From Synergistaceae bacterium (GTDB lineage Bacteria > Synergistota > Synergistia > Synergistales > Aminobacteriaceae), in NCBI GenBank assembly GCA_017445405.1, contig JAFSUD010000078.1:1-52938 (forward strand): a DNA stretch of 52,938 nucleotides, read 5' to 3'. Position numbers and translations under genes: made by a program. Under the pieces are notes generated by a model. The model was given only the letters and a program-made list of their open reading frames with translations, did not search any database and was not told the DNA's origin. Position 1 is the stretch's first letter, and each line of letters begins with the position of its first letter. Positions 7,125 to 15,617 of this stretch are shown here, one piece after another.

Positions 7125-7831
7125 GCGACCCGGTACTGAAGGTTGAGAATATCAATGTGTATTACGGAAGCATTCACGCAATCAAGGGTATATCGTTCGA
7201 GGTGTACGAGGGCGAGATAGTTACGCTTATCGGTGCAAACGGTGCCGGCAAGTCCACGACGCTTAACACGATTTCCGGGCTGCTTCATCCGGCGACAGGG
7301 AGCGTCTCGTTCTTGGGAGAGAGTCTCGCGAAGGTTCAGCCTCACAAGATAGTAGAGAAGGGACTCGCGCAGGTGCCTGAAGGCCGGAGAGTGTTTGCGC
7401 AGATGACCGTGCAGGAGAATCTAGAGATGGGAGCATACACCCAGACGGGCGGATTAGCTGAAGACCTCGATAAAGTCTACACGCTCTTTCCGCGCCTGAA
7501 GGAACGTATGCATCAGACTGCAGGGACTCTCTCGGGCGGTGAACAGCAGATGCTCGCAATGGGCCGGGCACTCATGAGCAGGCCGAAGCTCCTCATGCTT
7601 GACGAGCCGTCAATGGGACTCGCACCGATTCTTGTGGAGCAGATTTTTGACATCATCGCTGACCTGCACAGGACGGGAGCGACGATCCTTCTTGTTGAGC
7701 AGAACGCACAAATGGCTCTGAGCATCGCGAGCAGAGGCTACGTCATGGAGACAGGAAAAATTGTTACTACAGGGACAGGCGAAGAACTGTTAGCGTCTGA
7801 GGCTGTGAGGAAAGCATATCTAGGAGGATAA
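7121..7831 (+). CDS. livF: Branched-chain amino acid ABC transporter ATP-binding protein LivF
   Basis: Second ATPase of the Liv importer, 236 aa, standard length. Walker A GANGAGKST, Q-loop region LAQVPEGRRVFAQMTVQENL (typical LivF), signature LSGGEQQMLAMGRAL, Walker B LLMLDEPSMGLAP and H-loop LLVEQNAQMAL are present. AAGGAGG precedes the ATG inside the end of livG. A strong intrinsic terminator follows, so livF is the last gene of the operon. LivG and LivF are expected to form the heterodimeric ATPase under LivHM. Confidence 0.95.
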   Translation: MSDPVLKVENINVYYGSIHAIKGISFEVYEGEIVTLIGANGAGKSTTLNTISGLLHPATGSVSFLGESLAKVQPHKIVEKGLAQVPEGRRVFAQMTVQENLEMGAYTQTGGLAEDLDKVYTLFPRLKERMHQTAGTLSGGEQQMLAMGRALMSRPKLLMLDEPSMGLAPILVEQIFDIIADLHRTGATILLVEQNAQMALSIASRGYVMETGKIVTTGTGEELLASEAVRKAYLGG

Positions 7832-7847
7832 CTCAGGACAGCAAAAG

Positions 7848-7878
7848 CCCCCCAGAAATCTCCGGGGGGTTATTTTTT
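7848..7878. terminator. Bidirectional intrinsic terminator between livF and the convergent gene
   Basis: CCCCCC (7848-7853) pairs with GGGGGG (7864-7869), extended inward by AGA/TCT. A T-run (7873-7878) follows on the plus side, and TTTT on the minus side. It serves both livF and the gene ending at 7882. Confidence 0.85.
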
Positions 7879-7881
7879 GCA

Positions 7882-8991
7882 CTAAGGCTTGCGGAATATC
7901 AACGCTCCCGCCAATATCATAATCACTCCTGCTCCGGCAACATCACAGCCATTGTTCGAGCTGCTCTCTTCACCCTTCACATGACTGATCGCTATATCCA
8001 CAGGAAGCCCGCCGAGTAATGCCCTGCCGTATTCACCGATAAGCGTATCGTTCTTCATGTTGTACACGAGAATCCTGCTGCCGGTTATGGCCGCTAAAAT
8101 GTTGTTCTCGTCGTCGCGCAGAAGCCGACATGATGAGCCTGTATCTCCAGTGCTGAGAGTTATTACTTCTCCGGATGAATAATGCTTCAAGGCCGTAGTG
8201 TATGTGTCTCCTGACTGCACCTGTTCAGCAAAGTAGAAGCCGTTTCCTGAATCCTGGCACAATGACTTCACCGGAGCATCAGTGCTCACGAGCGGAACAA
8301 ATCCATGCGTTCCCCAGACACTTACTCCGCCTGTGTGTGCAGCTGCGACTCTGGAATTGCTCAACCAGGATATTTCTGACGTTCCGGAAGGCAGGTACTC
8401 AGTCCCGAAACTCTCTATGTCGTCCCTGAGCTGGCCGTCAAACACCAGAAGCATATCTGCGGAGTTCTCGCGTTCTGCCAGAGCAAAAATGTTGTATGTC
8501 CCGGCAAGAAGCCCCGTGAAGTCCGGGATAATGTCGTCGCTCGTCTTGAGTGTGTAAGTGTAGGAATGTGAAGGCTCAAAGTCCCACGTCTGGAACTCGT
8601 GAATAGATGCTCCTGACGCAAAGAATAATCCTCTGCCGTTCTTAGAGCCGACTAATGCCTGTGCATTGTAAAGCCCGGCCAAGACCTGCCCCTCGCTGTC
8701 AAAAGGCTGTGCAAGATTCGCAGGGTCAAAGATTAACGCCGTATCTCCTGAAACTGACGTGTCAGCAGTCCTCCTGACGAGAATTACTCTTGTCGCGCTG
8801 CCGTTCCAGTATGAACCCAAGAGCGTATTGCTCCCCGCTCCGGTGTACTGCGTCCCGTAAAAATCCGCACTAGTTGATCCTTCCGTCTTTATAAGTCCGA
8901 GATTGCCTGTGTCCGTCGTGTAAACTATGTCTGCATATGCATTCGCGCACAGCATCATCACCAATATCACGCCTGCTGAAAGTTTGCGCAT
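7882..8991 (-). CDS. Exported protein of unknown function with Synergist-CTERM-like sorting tail
   Basis: 369 aa from ATG 8991, chosen over ATG 9000 because AGGGAGA is about 9 nt upstream of 8991 but abuts 9000. There is a signal peptide (MRKLSAGVILVMMLCANAYA) and the mature protein begins DIVYTTDTGN. The body is beta-rich with repeating short strands such as LIFDPANLAQPFDSEG and ILVYNMKNDTLIGEYG, suggesting a beta-propeller-like fold (inference). The C-terminus has SSSNNGC, with C349 20 residues from the end, then a hydrophobic helix and RKP. It resembles the proteins at 49272 and 51192 (DLV/DIV after the cleavage site; the V/I-Y/F-DPANL motif). It lies downstream of the transglycosylase gene with a 16-nt gap, probably in the same operon. 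Confidence 0.7.
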   Translation of the reverse strand: MRKLSAGVILVMMLCANAYADIVYTTDTGNLGLIKTEGSTSADFYGTQYTGAGSNTLLGSYWNGSATRVILVRRTADTSVSGDTALIFDPANLAQPFDSEGQVLAGLYNAQALVGSKNGRGLFFASGASIHEFQTWDFEPSHSYTYTLKTSDDIIPDFTGLLAGTYNIFALAERENSADMLLVFDGQLRDDIESFGTEYLPSGTSEISWLSNSRVAAAHTGGVSVWGTHGFVPLVSTDAPVKSLCQDSGNGFYFAEQVQSGDTYTTALKHYSSGEVITLSTGDTGSSCRLLRDDENNILAAITGSRILVYNMKNDTLIGEYGRALLGGLPVDIAISHVKGEESSSNNGCDVAGAGVIMILAGALIFRKP

Positions 8992-9007
8992 GTTTATCAT
9001 TCTCCCT

Positions 9008-9580
9008 TCATGATTTATTGCGGTTAAACAGCCTGTCTAGAAAACTCCGCTTCTTCGGCTTGCTGTCCATTGCCTGAAGTTCTTTCACCGTGTTCATCAC
9101 CTTAGCTGTAACTTTTGTGCCTCCTCCGCTGTAACGCAGTAACGCTCCCCGCAAATCTTTTGACTTGGCCGCACACTCGCTCAGTATACGCGTCCCGAAG
9201 AATATGTTTGTCCTCGCGTCGAAGAAATCGCTTGCCTTCCTCACCTTCGGGTATTCCGCCTTGATGGCTTTCTCGTGAACTCTCCAGCGCACCTGCATCA
9301 AGCCGTAATCTCCGCCCTTAGATACTGCCTTAGCGTTCACAGTAGACTCATGAACTATTATTGCGGCTATCACGTAAGGGTCTTGTTTGTACTTCTTCCC
9401 CGCAGCTATCACTATATCCACGTACTTTTTGGCTGTTCCTGAATCCAGTTTGGGGTTAGCCTTCGTGAAGAGCTGGTAGATGTTTCGGGCTTTGGGGTCT
9501 ACTTTCTGGGCAGCATAGGCATTGCACGCAAGCACGAGCACTATTACCAGAGCGTAAAGTATTCTATGTTTCCGCGTCAT
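9008..9580 (-). CDS. Exported lytic transglycosylase (SLT domain)
   Basis: 190 aa with a signal peptide (MTRKHRILYALVIVLVLACN). The SLT/lysozyme-like domain spans residues ~50-170: catalytic Glu E78 in AAIIVHEST, then GGDYGLMQVRW (the GLMQ motif), the FDARTNIFFGTRILSEC helix and LLRYSGGG. The basic tail KKRSFLDRLFNRNKS is unusual and could bind membrane or nucleic acid. It would cleave peptidoglycan glycan strands to 1,6-anhydro products. Its start overlaps the stop of the TolC-family gene by 4 nt (ATGA), so the two are translationally coupled. That suggests opening the wall for, or anchoring, the outer-membrane channel (inference). Confidence 0.88.
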   Translation of the reverse strand: MTRKHRILYALVIVLVLACNAYAAQKVDPKARNIYQLFTKANPKLDSGTAKKYVDIVIAAGKKYKQDPYVIAAIIVHESTVNAKAVSKGGDYGLMQVRWRVHEKAIKAEYPKVRKASDFFDARTNIFFGTRILSECAAKSKDLRGALLRYSGGGTKVTAKVMNTVKELQAMDSKPKKRSFLDRLFNRNKS

Positions 9581-10941
9581 CTTTGCTTCACCGAGTTAGT
9601 CCGCAGAGTCTTAAGGCCGAGTTCACCGAGCACGTCGTTGCCTTTTCCGTAACGCTTCACGGCCTCTTTCCAGTCTCCGTTCTCGTCCGGAGCGTACTCG
9701 CCTAATGCCTGTCTCAGCGCAACGAGAGCAACATACATTCCGCGTATTGCGTCGAGGTATTCTGTCCTCACTGCCTGATATGCCGTCTGCGCATTAATCA
9801 AGTCAATCTGTGCTCCCATGCCCTCAGAGTACATGAGTTCCGTAATACGCAGTTCTTCTTCTGCACGCTCGACCTGCCTCTGCTTGTCCTGCTCGCTCGC
9901 TGCAGCATTTCTCCAGTTGTTCATCGCAACGGTGATGTCTCGTCTCGTAGACTCCTTCAGTGCCTCGAGGTTCGACTCTGCTGCCTGAATGAGCCGGTCT
10001 GTGTTCAGCACACGGTACTTTGTCTCCTTGCCGTCAGTGATCGGGATGCTTAGTGTGAGTGATGCTCCTGCCTGTCTGTTGTTCGGTGTCGCAGCAGCTT
10101 CGGGGTCTGCCCATGCCGTGAACTGGAAGCCGAAATCGAGAGTCGGGGAGAGTCCCTTAGCGGTGAGCTTCTTCACGAGCTTTGCGCGTTCGAGAGTGAG
10201 TCTCGCGGCTCTCACGTCAGGCCTGTACTCGAGAGCTTCCTCAAAGTTCACCGTTACGTCGAAGGCCGGGACCTTCAGCTCCTCATCAACAGGTTCAACG
10301 TCTAAGCCTCCTGCCATTAATGACAGTTCAGCTAACAGGTTCAGGTAAGTAGTCTCTGCAGTCTTGGCCGTAGCCTCCGCGTCTACTACCTGCGCTTCGC
10401 TCCTCACGATGTCGAGTCTCGGGACGAGTTCCTGATTGTACTTCTCCATAGTTACGCGGTGATTCTCCGAACGCTGGAGGAGGATTTCCTTCTGAAGTTT
10501 CATGTTCTCGCGAGCAAGCACAGCACTCCACCATGTCTGTTCTGCAGCAGCTATCAGGCTGTTGATGTTCGAGTCAAAGTTAGCACGCGTTACCTCATAG
10601 CCCAGAATGTTCTGCTTCTCGTTGAGCGTGTAGCTTCCGGAGATGTCGATTCTCTGGGTTAGCCTGAGGCCGAGACTCCCGACGAAGACGTTCGACTCTC
10701 CCTGCTGCTTGGTAACGTAAGAGCCGTTTGCTGTTGCTGCTGTGCTGAACCTCTGGGGAGCGACCGACGCAAGCACAGAGTAGTAATCTGCTTCGACGTT
10801 CTTCATGCCTGCCCTGAGCGAATGATTGTTCAGGAGAATCTCGCTTACATACTGCGGCAAGGTCATAGCCACCGAAGCGTGAGATACTCCGGGCGGGAAC
10901 AGTGCCAGCATAAGAATTAATATGTATCTCTGAAATTTCAA
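9577..10941 (-). CDS. TolC-family outer-membrane efflux protein
   Basis: 454 aa, typical TolC/OEP length. It starts at TTG 10941 with GAAGGTG about 10 nt upstream; no ATG is suitably placed. The signal peptide is followed by VAMTLPQYVSEILLNNHSLRAGMKNVEA, the usual first OEP helix. Two OEP repeats are visible (residues ~30-210 and ~225-425), with paired long helices (EYRPDVRAARLTLERAKLVKKLTAKG, typical of the second repeat) and short beta segments. It forms a trimeric outer-membrane channel and is direct evidence of a diderm cell. No membrane-fusion or inner-membrane pump gene is nearby, so the partner is elsewhere. It is first in an operon with the lytic transglycosylase. Confidence 0.9.
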   Translation of the reverse strand: MKFQRYILILMLALFPPGVSHASVAMTLPQYVSEILLNNHSLRAGMKNVEADYYSVLASVAPQRFSTAATANGSYVTKQQGESNVFVGSLGLRLTQRIDISGSYTLNEKQNILGYEVTRANFDSNINSLIAAAEQTWWSAVLARENMKLQKEILLQRSENHRVTMEKYNQELVPRLDIVRSEAQVVDAEATAKTAETTYLNLLAELSLMAGGLDVEPVDEELKVPAFDVTVNFEEALEYRPDVRAARLTLERAKLVKKLTAKGLSPTLDFGFQFTAWADPEAAATPNNRQAGASLTLSIPITDGKETKYRVLNTDRLIQAAESNLEALKESTRRDITVAMNNWRNAAASEQDKQRQVERAEEELRITELMYSEGMGAQIDLINAQTAYQAVRTEYLDAIRGMYVALVALRQALGEYAPDENGDWKEAVKRYGKGNDVLGELGLKTLRTNSVKQR

Positions 10942-10984
10942 GATAAGTTCACACCTTCATTAATGTGCTAAAAATTTGGCTGTT

Positions 10985-10990
10985 ATTATA
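10985..10990 (-). promoter_or_regulatory. Candidate -10 element for the TolC/transglycosylase operon
   Basis: On the reverse strand TATAAT (complement of 10985-10990) lies about 45 nt before the TTG start. I see no good -35, so confidence is modest. Confidence 0.35.
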
Positions 10991-11044
10991 ATACACATAT
11001 GCGTGAAGATTTTATGATGAAGCATAACACAGAGCATAATAATA

Positions 11045-11076
11045 CCCGCATACCTCATACTTCACAAGGCAGCGGG
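11045..11076 (-). terminator. Weak intrinsic terminator after the flavin reductase gene
   Basis: CCCGC (11045-11049) and GCGGG (11072-11076) with additional GG/CC pairs form a hairpin downstream of the minus-strand stop at 11086. The tail TATTATTAT is U-rich but interrupted. Confidence 0.4.
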
Positions 11077-11085
11077 CAGATAAAA

Positions 11086-13212
11086 CTATATCCCCTTCAC
11101 GGCATTTTCTCCGGCAACTTTCCCGTAATACAGTGCCATTGCGTGGCTGACTCCCTTAAGGCCTATCGGGTACTGCAGACCAAAACGTCCTCCCTGCATG
11201 TTCCCCGCAACGTACAAGCCCCTGATGATGTCTCCGCAGACCTGTCTGCCTTCTTCGTCCGTGATTTCCTTGAACGTGTGGCAGTCCTCGTCTGACTCGA
11301 GTCCTCCTATGCATGTAAGCATGATCGCTGTGCTGAACTGGTCGGCGTAGAACGGTGCAGTGTCTACCGGCATCAACCGCGAGGCTACCTTGTTGAAGTC
11401 CTCATCAACGCCCTTAGCTGCTAACTCGTTGTAGCGTTTGATTGAGGCTAAGGCTGTCTGCTGTGCCTTCGTGTCGTCAGGGTAGAGTTTCACAACTAAC
11501 TCCTCTAACGTGTCGGCCTTGATGCATCTTCCGGATGCTATGGCTTCCTCGAGCTGATAGGGACTCTTCCAGTTGCGGTATGTCCTGTTGTTCTTGGGTG
11601 CCTGCTCGATCGACGTGTAAGGCTCGTAATAGCACGCTCCGCCGTGAGCCGCGGGCATGTGTGTAACCTGCTCCGGCCAGTTCGCGTCGAATATCTGCCA
11701 CGACTTCATGAGCCTCACCGCCTCAATCTGATTCTCGAGCTGCTGCCCCGGCAAGTCCTCACACATGAAGCGTTTACCGTCCATGTCGAGATTCAGAAAG
11801 CCCGCATTGCCCATCACGCCGACACCCGAGAGGTCTGCTCCTCCGCCCATGTGGTGAATCATCGGAGCGTTGAAGCCCGCAACTTTCGCGCCTGCCCATG
11901 CTCCCATTCTCTGGCCGTCTCCCTGATTCGTCGGCTGGCCTTTCACGTTGAATGATGTGAAGAGCCTGTTATTCTTGTGAGTCTTCATGATGTCGGGTGC
12001 GAAGTGATACATTGCTGCGTCGTTCGAGCCGTAATCTCCGGTTGAGAGAATCACGCCCTTTGCTGCACTGACCTTGAGGTACTTTCCCTTAGTCGGCGAG
12101 CCGGGCATCTCGTCAAAAGCGTAGACTCCGACACACTGTCCGTCCTTCATGATGAGCTTGCTTCCGAAATGTCCGAAGTATGCCTTTACTCTGCCTGTGT
12201 CTAGTGCCTTCTGCCAATGTGCCATGAACGTTTTCTGCTGGCTCGGCAGGAACTCTACAGATGTCGGGAAGCAGGGGAAGCGTTCCTCTTTCCAGTTGTA
12301 GACGTGCTCTCTGCCGTCCTTGTCCTTGTACGAGGGAAGAGGCCTGTAGATTGGCACAAGGAAATCATCAGCGTGTTCATCATCTATCGGCTGCCTTGTC
12401 TCGTCGGCAATGAAGAGATGAGAGTCCGCATTCATGTACCAGTCGAAGGCCTCGCCGATGTTGTCTGCCCACTTGGCCGTAATGGGACGCTTGACTCTGT
12501 AGCCGGATTCATTGACGTGCGAGTCAACTATCTCTGCAACTTCCTCGCGGGTGAGTGCTCGCTCGGGCCAGCGTTTGTTGAGCGTCGGGCTGTTGATGAC
12601 CGCGAACTCTCCGGATCTGCAGCTCGGGGCAGATGCTCCGTCGATGCCGATAACTGATGCTCCGAGTTCTGCAGCACTTCTTGCAGCACTGACTCCTGCG
12701 AGACCCAAGCCCACCACAACAACATCAGCACTGACTTCTGCGTAAACGTCCGAGTCAGAAATCTGCGGTTCTTCCCCGAGCCAGTCATTATTTGCTGATG
12801 CTGCGGGAGTCTCTGCCTGTTCTGTTGCGAGTCCCATAGCCTGAGCTACGCAGTCTGCGGCGGCCTTCTTCGCGGCGTTGGTGGTTACTGTTGCTCCCGA
12901 GACTCCGTCGATCTCTGCACCCTGAGCGTTCTTAAGCTGCTCGGCGAGTTTTGCTCCGGCCGGTTCGCCTATGCCCTTAGTTTCTCCGCTGGTGTCGACG
13001 GCAACATCGAGAATGCTCGTCTCGTCAAAGGTCATCGTAACCTTGACCGTGCTCTCGAGTCCCTGAGCACTTGCCGTGTATGTGCCTGGCGTGTAAACTT
13101 TCTGAGCCTGTGCAGATGATGACGATGCGCCGAGAACTGCAGATGCAGCAGCACCAGCAACGCCTATAGCGGAAACTTTCAGGAAGTCTCTTCGCGACAA
13201 TGATTTACTCAT
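11086..13212 (-). CDS. Tat-exported FMN/FAD-dependent reductase (fumarate/urocanate reductase-like)
   Basis: 708 aa from ATG 13212, which follows GAGGAGGG by 5 nt; upstream in-frame codons lack a ribosome site. The N-terminus SLSRRDFLKVSAIGVAG is a twin-arginine signal. An FMN-binding domain (residues ~40-125) contains DGVSGATVT, the threonine acceptor (T109) for ApbE-type covalent FMN attachment. The FAD-binding domain begins at VVVVGLGLAGVSAA (GxGxxG at 168-173) and continues to the end. Family members are periplasmic terminal reductases for fumarate, urocanate, cinnamates or other enoates. The substrate here is unknown. No haem (CXXCH) domain is in the chain, so electrons must come from a separate partner, and none is adjacent. 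Confidence 0.88.
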   Translation of the reverse strand: MSKSLSRRDFLKVSAIGVAGAAASAVLGASSSSAQAQKVYTPGTYTASAQGLESTVKVTMTFDETSILDVAVDTSGETKGIGEPAGAKLAEQLKNAQGAEIDGVSGATVTTNAAKKAAADCVAQAMGLATEQAETPAASANNDWLGEEPQISDSDVYAEVSADVVVVGLGLAGVSAARSAAELGASVIGIDGASAPSCRSGEFAVINSPTLNKRWPERALTREEVAEIVDSHVNESGYRVKRPITAKWADNIGEAFDWYMNADSHLFIADETRQPIDDEHADDFLVPIYRPLPSYKDKDGREHVYNWKEERFPCFPTSVEFLPSQQKTFMAHWQKALDTGRVKAYFGHFGSKLIMKDGQCVGVYAFDEMPGSPTKGKYLKVSAAKGVILSTGDYGSNDAAMYHFAPDIMKTHKNNRLFTSFNVKGQPTNQGDGQRMGAWAGAKVAGFNAPMIHHMGGGADLSGVGVMGNAGFLNLDMDGKRFMCEDLPGQQLENQIEAVRLMKSWQIFDANWPEQVTHMPAAHGGACYYEPYTSIEQAPKNNRTYRNWKSPYQLEEAIASGRCIKADTLEELVVKLYPDDTKAQQTALASIKRYNELAAKGVDEDFNKVASRLMPVDTAPFYADQFSTAIMLTCIGGLESDEDCHTFKEITDEEGRQVCGDIIRGLYVAGNMQGGRFGLQYPIGLKGVSHAMALYYGKVAGENAVKGI

Positions 13213-13262
13213 GAGATCCCTCCTCAATAAGATGTGAAGTAATTTTTTTCTGGAATGCAAGC

Positions 13263-13268
13263 ATTATA
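13263..13268 (-). promoter_or_regulatory. Candidate extended -10 for the flavin reductase gene
   Basis: On the reverse strand TGTATAAT (TATAAT at the complement of 13263-13268) lies about 50 nt before the ATG at 13212. The -35 region is weak. It sits between the divergent reductase and HI0933-type genes. Confidence 0.4.
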
Positions 13269-13330
13269 CATTTATGTGCGTTAAAATTCTAAGCATAACT
13301 AACAGAATCGAGGCACAGAAATTATCAGAC

Positions 13331-14584
13331 ATGGAACACTTTGACACGCTCATTGTAGGCGGAGGCCCGGCAGGATTAATGGCAGCTATCAGGGCATCAT
13401 CGCTCGGACAGAAAACAGCAATCTTAGAGAAGAATGCATCACTCGGCGAAAAATTGCTGCTCTCAGGGCGGGGACGCTGCAACTTCACTAACGCTGAAGA
13501 CGACATGAACGAGTTCATCTCACGCTACGGCGACAACGGAAAATTCCTGTACTCTGCCTTCAGCAGGTTCGGGCCGAGAGAAACTATGGTGTTCTTCGCG
13601 AATATCGGCGTTGAGCTGAAGGAGGAACGGGGCAAACGCATATTCCCCAAAGAAGGCGGAGCACGAAGAGTCCTCGAGTCCCTGATAGCGCAGTGCAGAA
13701 AATACAGCGTCGCAACTATCCGCAATTCACCGGTGAAGGCTCTCAAAATCAGGAACTGCCGTGCAGACTGCATAATCACAGCGAACAATGAGTACACCGC
13801 AGACAAATACATTATCGCGACAGGAGGAAAATCTTACCCTAAGACAGGCTCTACAGGAGACGGCTACGCTTTTGCGCGTCAGGCAGGACACACAATCACT
13901 GACCTCTACCCTGCACTTGTGCCCATACGCACAGCAGAGACCTGGCCGAAATTGGCGAGCGGATGCAACCTGCGCAATGTCAGGCTTCACGTTCTGCTTG
14001 ACGGCAGGGAAATAGACCAGCGGTTCGGGGAAATGGAGTTCACGAATTTCGGGATAAGCGGGCCTATAGTTATGGAGTTAAGCTCCCACGTTCCGGACTG
14101 GACTAAACAAGAGGGAGAATTAATCTTCTCGCTCGACCTCAAGCCGTCATTGACTCACGAGATACTCACTGCACGCATAAAGCGCGACATCGACAAGTTC
14201 AGAGGACATAAACGCTTCGCCGGACTTGTGCGTTCACTTGTGCCTGCCGAAATGGTGAGGCTGATTATTGAGCTGGGAGACATTCCGCACGATAAGCCGG
14301 TAGAGTACATTTCTGATGAGGAGATTGCGGAGTTCGTGAACCTGCTGAAGGATATACGCATGACAGTAAACGGGCTGTGGGGCTTCAACAACGCAGTAGT
14401 AACGCGCGGAGGAGTGAGCCTGAAGGAAGTAGATCCCGCGACGATGAGGTCAAAGCTGTGCGATAATCTATACTTTGCCGGAGAAATCTTAGACCTTAAC
14501 GGCCCGTCCGGAGGCTTCAACCTTCAGATATGCTGGTCAACAGGATATATAGCAGGGAGCGTGAGTAAACTTTCTGGCGAATAA
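13331..14584 (+). CDS. HI0933/BaiN-family FAD-dependent oxidoreductase
   Basis: 417 aa from ATG 13331, so that the protein begins MEHFDTLIVGGGPAGLMAA. An upstream frame to 13274 lacks a ribosome site and adds residues not usual in the family. FAD-binding GGGPAG near residue 10, the family motif LLLSGRGRCNFTNAE, TGGKSYPKTGSTGDGY, and the C-terminal GEILDLNGPSGGFNLQICWSTG are all classical for HI0933-like flavoproteins. The cellular role of most members is unknown; a bile-acid-active member (BaiN) has been described. It is cytoplasmic, with no signal. It is divergent from the Tat-exported reductase. Confidence 0.88.
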   Translation: MEHFDTLIVGGGPAGLMAAIRASSLGQKTAILEKNASLGEKLLLSGRGRCNFTNAEDDMNEFISRYGDNGKFLYSAFSRFGPRETMVFFANIGVELKEERGKRIFPKEGGARRVLESLIAQCRKYSVATIRNSPVKALKIRNCRADCIITANNEYTADKYIIATGGKSYPKTGSTGDGYAFARQAGHTITDLYPALVPIRTAETWPKLASGCNLRNVRLHVLLDGREIDQRFGEMEFTNFGISGPIVMELSSHVPDWTKQEGELIFSLDLKPSLTHEILTARIKRDIDKFRGHKRFAGLVRSLVPAEMVRLIIELGDIPHDKPVEYISDEEIAEFVNLLKDIRMTVNGLWGFNNAVVTRGGVSLKEVDPATMRSKLCDNLYFAGEILDLNGPSGGFNLQICWSTGYIAGSVSKLSGE

Positions 14585-14597
14585 AAGCACAGAATTT

Positions 14598-14830
14598 CAG
14601 TGAAGTTTACTTGTTCGAGCCTTATTCACTGGGGCTTGTTTACCAGCCTCTAGACCGTAGAGCTATGGAGGCTCACCGGGTTACGTGTTAAGTGCAGAGT
14701 GCACATCGTTTTTACAGAACGTCTAACTGTTAGCTTAGGTACGCTTAAGATTTTATAGACAGAACGTTTTTGTCCGGCCAACCTGCAAACCTTAACTTGT
14801 TAAAGGATGAACCATTTTAGCAACAAAGAA
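14598..14830 (+). other. Hairpin-rich intergenic region upstream of coaX (possible leader or ncRNA)
   Basis: A 253-nt gene-free stretch with several clear inverted repeats: CAGTGAA/TTCACTG (14598-14604, 14625-14631), AGCCTC/GAGGCT (14645-14650, 14668-14673; an alternative CTCTA/TAGAG lies inside), GTGCA-GAG-TGCAC (14692-14704), and CCTTAAC/GTTAAAGG just before coaX. I recognise no conserved riboswitch, T-box, 6S, tmRNA or SRP signature. It could be a coaX leader or an independent small RNA. Confidence 0.4.
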
Positions 14831-14837
14831 AGGAAAT

Positions 14838-15617
14838 ATGAACTATATGTTACTCGTAATAGACACAGGCAACACCACAACCGTAGCAGGAATCTATGAC
14901 GGCGATGAACTCATTGCGCACTGGAGGCTGTCGTCGATTCTCCACACGTCAGACGAACTCGGAATATACTTCATGAATCTTTTGAGCAGCAAGGGCATAA
15001 CATCTTCACAGATTCACGGAGCAGCTTTTGCGAGCGTCGTGCCTTCTCTGGACTTCTCAATGAAGGAGGCAATCAGGCAGTATTTCAGTGTCGAGCCTCT
15101 GCAGGTGAACGCACTCACAGATACGGGAATGCAGGTGCTCACCAAGAATCCCCGCGAGGTCGGAGCAGACAGAATCGTAAACGCCTACGCAGGACGCGAA
15201 AAATACGGCTCTCCTCTCATAGTTGCGGACTACGGAACAGCAATAACGTTTGATGTTGTCAGCTCTGAAGGCGCGTACTTAGGAGGAGTTATAGCTCCCG
15301 GCCTGCAGTCGGGAATCTCTGCGCTTTTCTCGAAGGCAGCCAAACTCCCGCAGGTAGCTCTTAACATTCCCGAAAACGTCATAGGCCGCAGCACAGATGA
15401 AGCCATACAGTCAGGAATACTCTTCGGAAATGCAGGACTCACGGACAGGATCACCGACATGATTCGTGAACAGCCCGGCATGAGTGAGGCAAAGGTCATT
15501 GCGACAGGAGGACACGCCGGACTCATGAAGAAGGTATCGCGCAATATTGATGTCGTTGATAAGTGGCTGACTCTTGAGGGGCTGAAGATGATTCACGAGA
15601 GAGTGAACGGCAGGTGA
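14838..15617 (+). CDS. coaX: Type III pantothenate kinase
   Basis: Catalyses the first step of coenzyme A synthesis (pantothenate + ATP to 4'-phosphopantothenate). The 259-aa length is standard. Phosphate-binding VIDTGNTTTVAGIYDG near the N-terminus, NPREVGADRIVNAYAG (pantothenate and dimer region), ADYGTAITFDVV (second phosphate motif) and GGVIAPGLQSGISAL are all characteristic of CoaX. The start at 14838 has AAAGGAAAT close by; the in-frame ATG at 14847 (MLLVID) is an alternative. The 3' end overlaps dus by 4 nt. The hairpin-rich 250 nt upstream may be its leader. Confidence 0.95.
   Translation: MNYMLLVIDTGNTTTVAGIYDGDELIAHWRLSSILHTSDELGIYFMNLLSSKGITSSQIHGAAFASVVPSLDFSMKEAIRQYFSVEPLQVNALTDTGMQVLTKNPREVGADRIVNAYAGREKYGSPLIVADYGTAITFDVVSSEGAYLGGVIAPGLQSGISALFSKAAKLPQVALNIPENVIGRSTDEAIQSGILFGNAGLTDRITDMIREQPGMSEAKVIATGGHAGLMKKVSRNIDVVDKWLTLEGLKMIHERVNGR

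Noticed and set aside
11086..13260. Start of the flavin reductase at 13260
   Set aside because: The extra 16 residues would bury the twin-arginine signal and lack a ribosome site; ATG 13212 has GAGGAGG.
14585..14837. T-box, 6S RNA, tmRNA or SRP RNA before coaX
   Set aside because: None of the hallmark sequences (T-box antiterminator motif, SRP GGAA tetraloop domain, tmRNA tag and tRNA-like ends) is present; recorded only as a hairpin-rich region.
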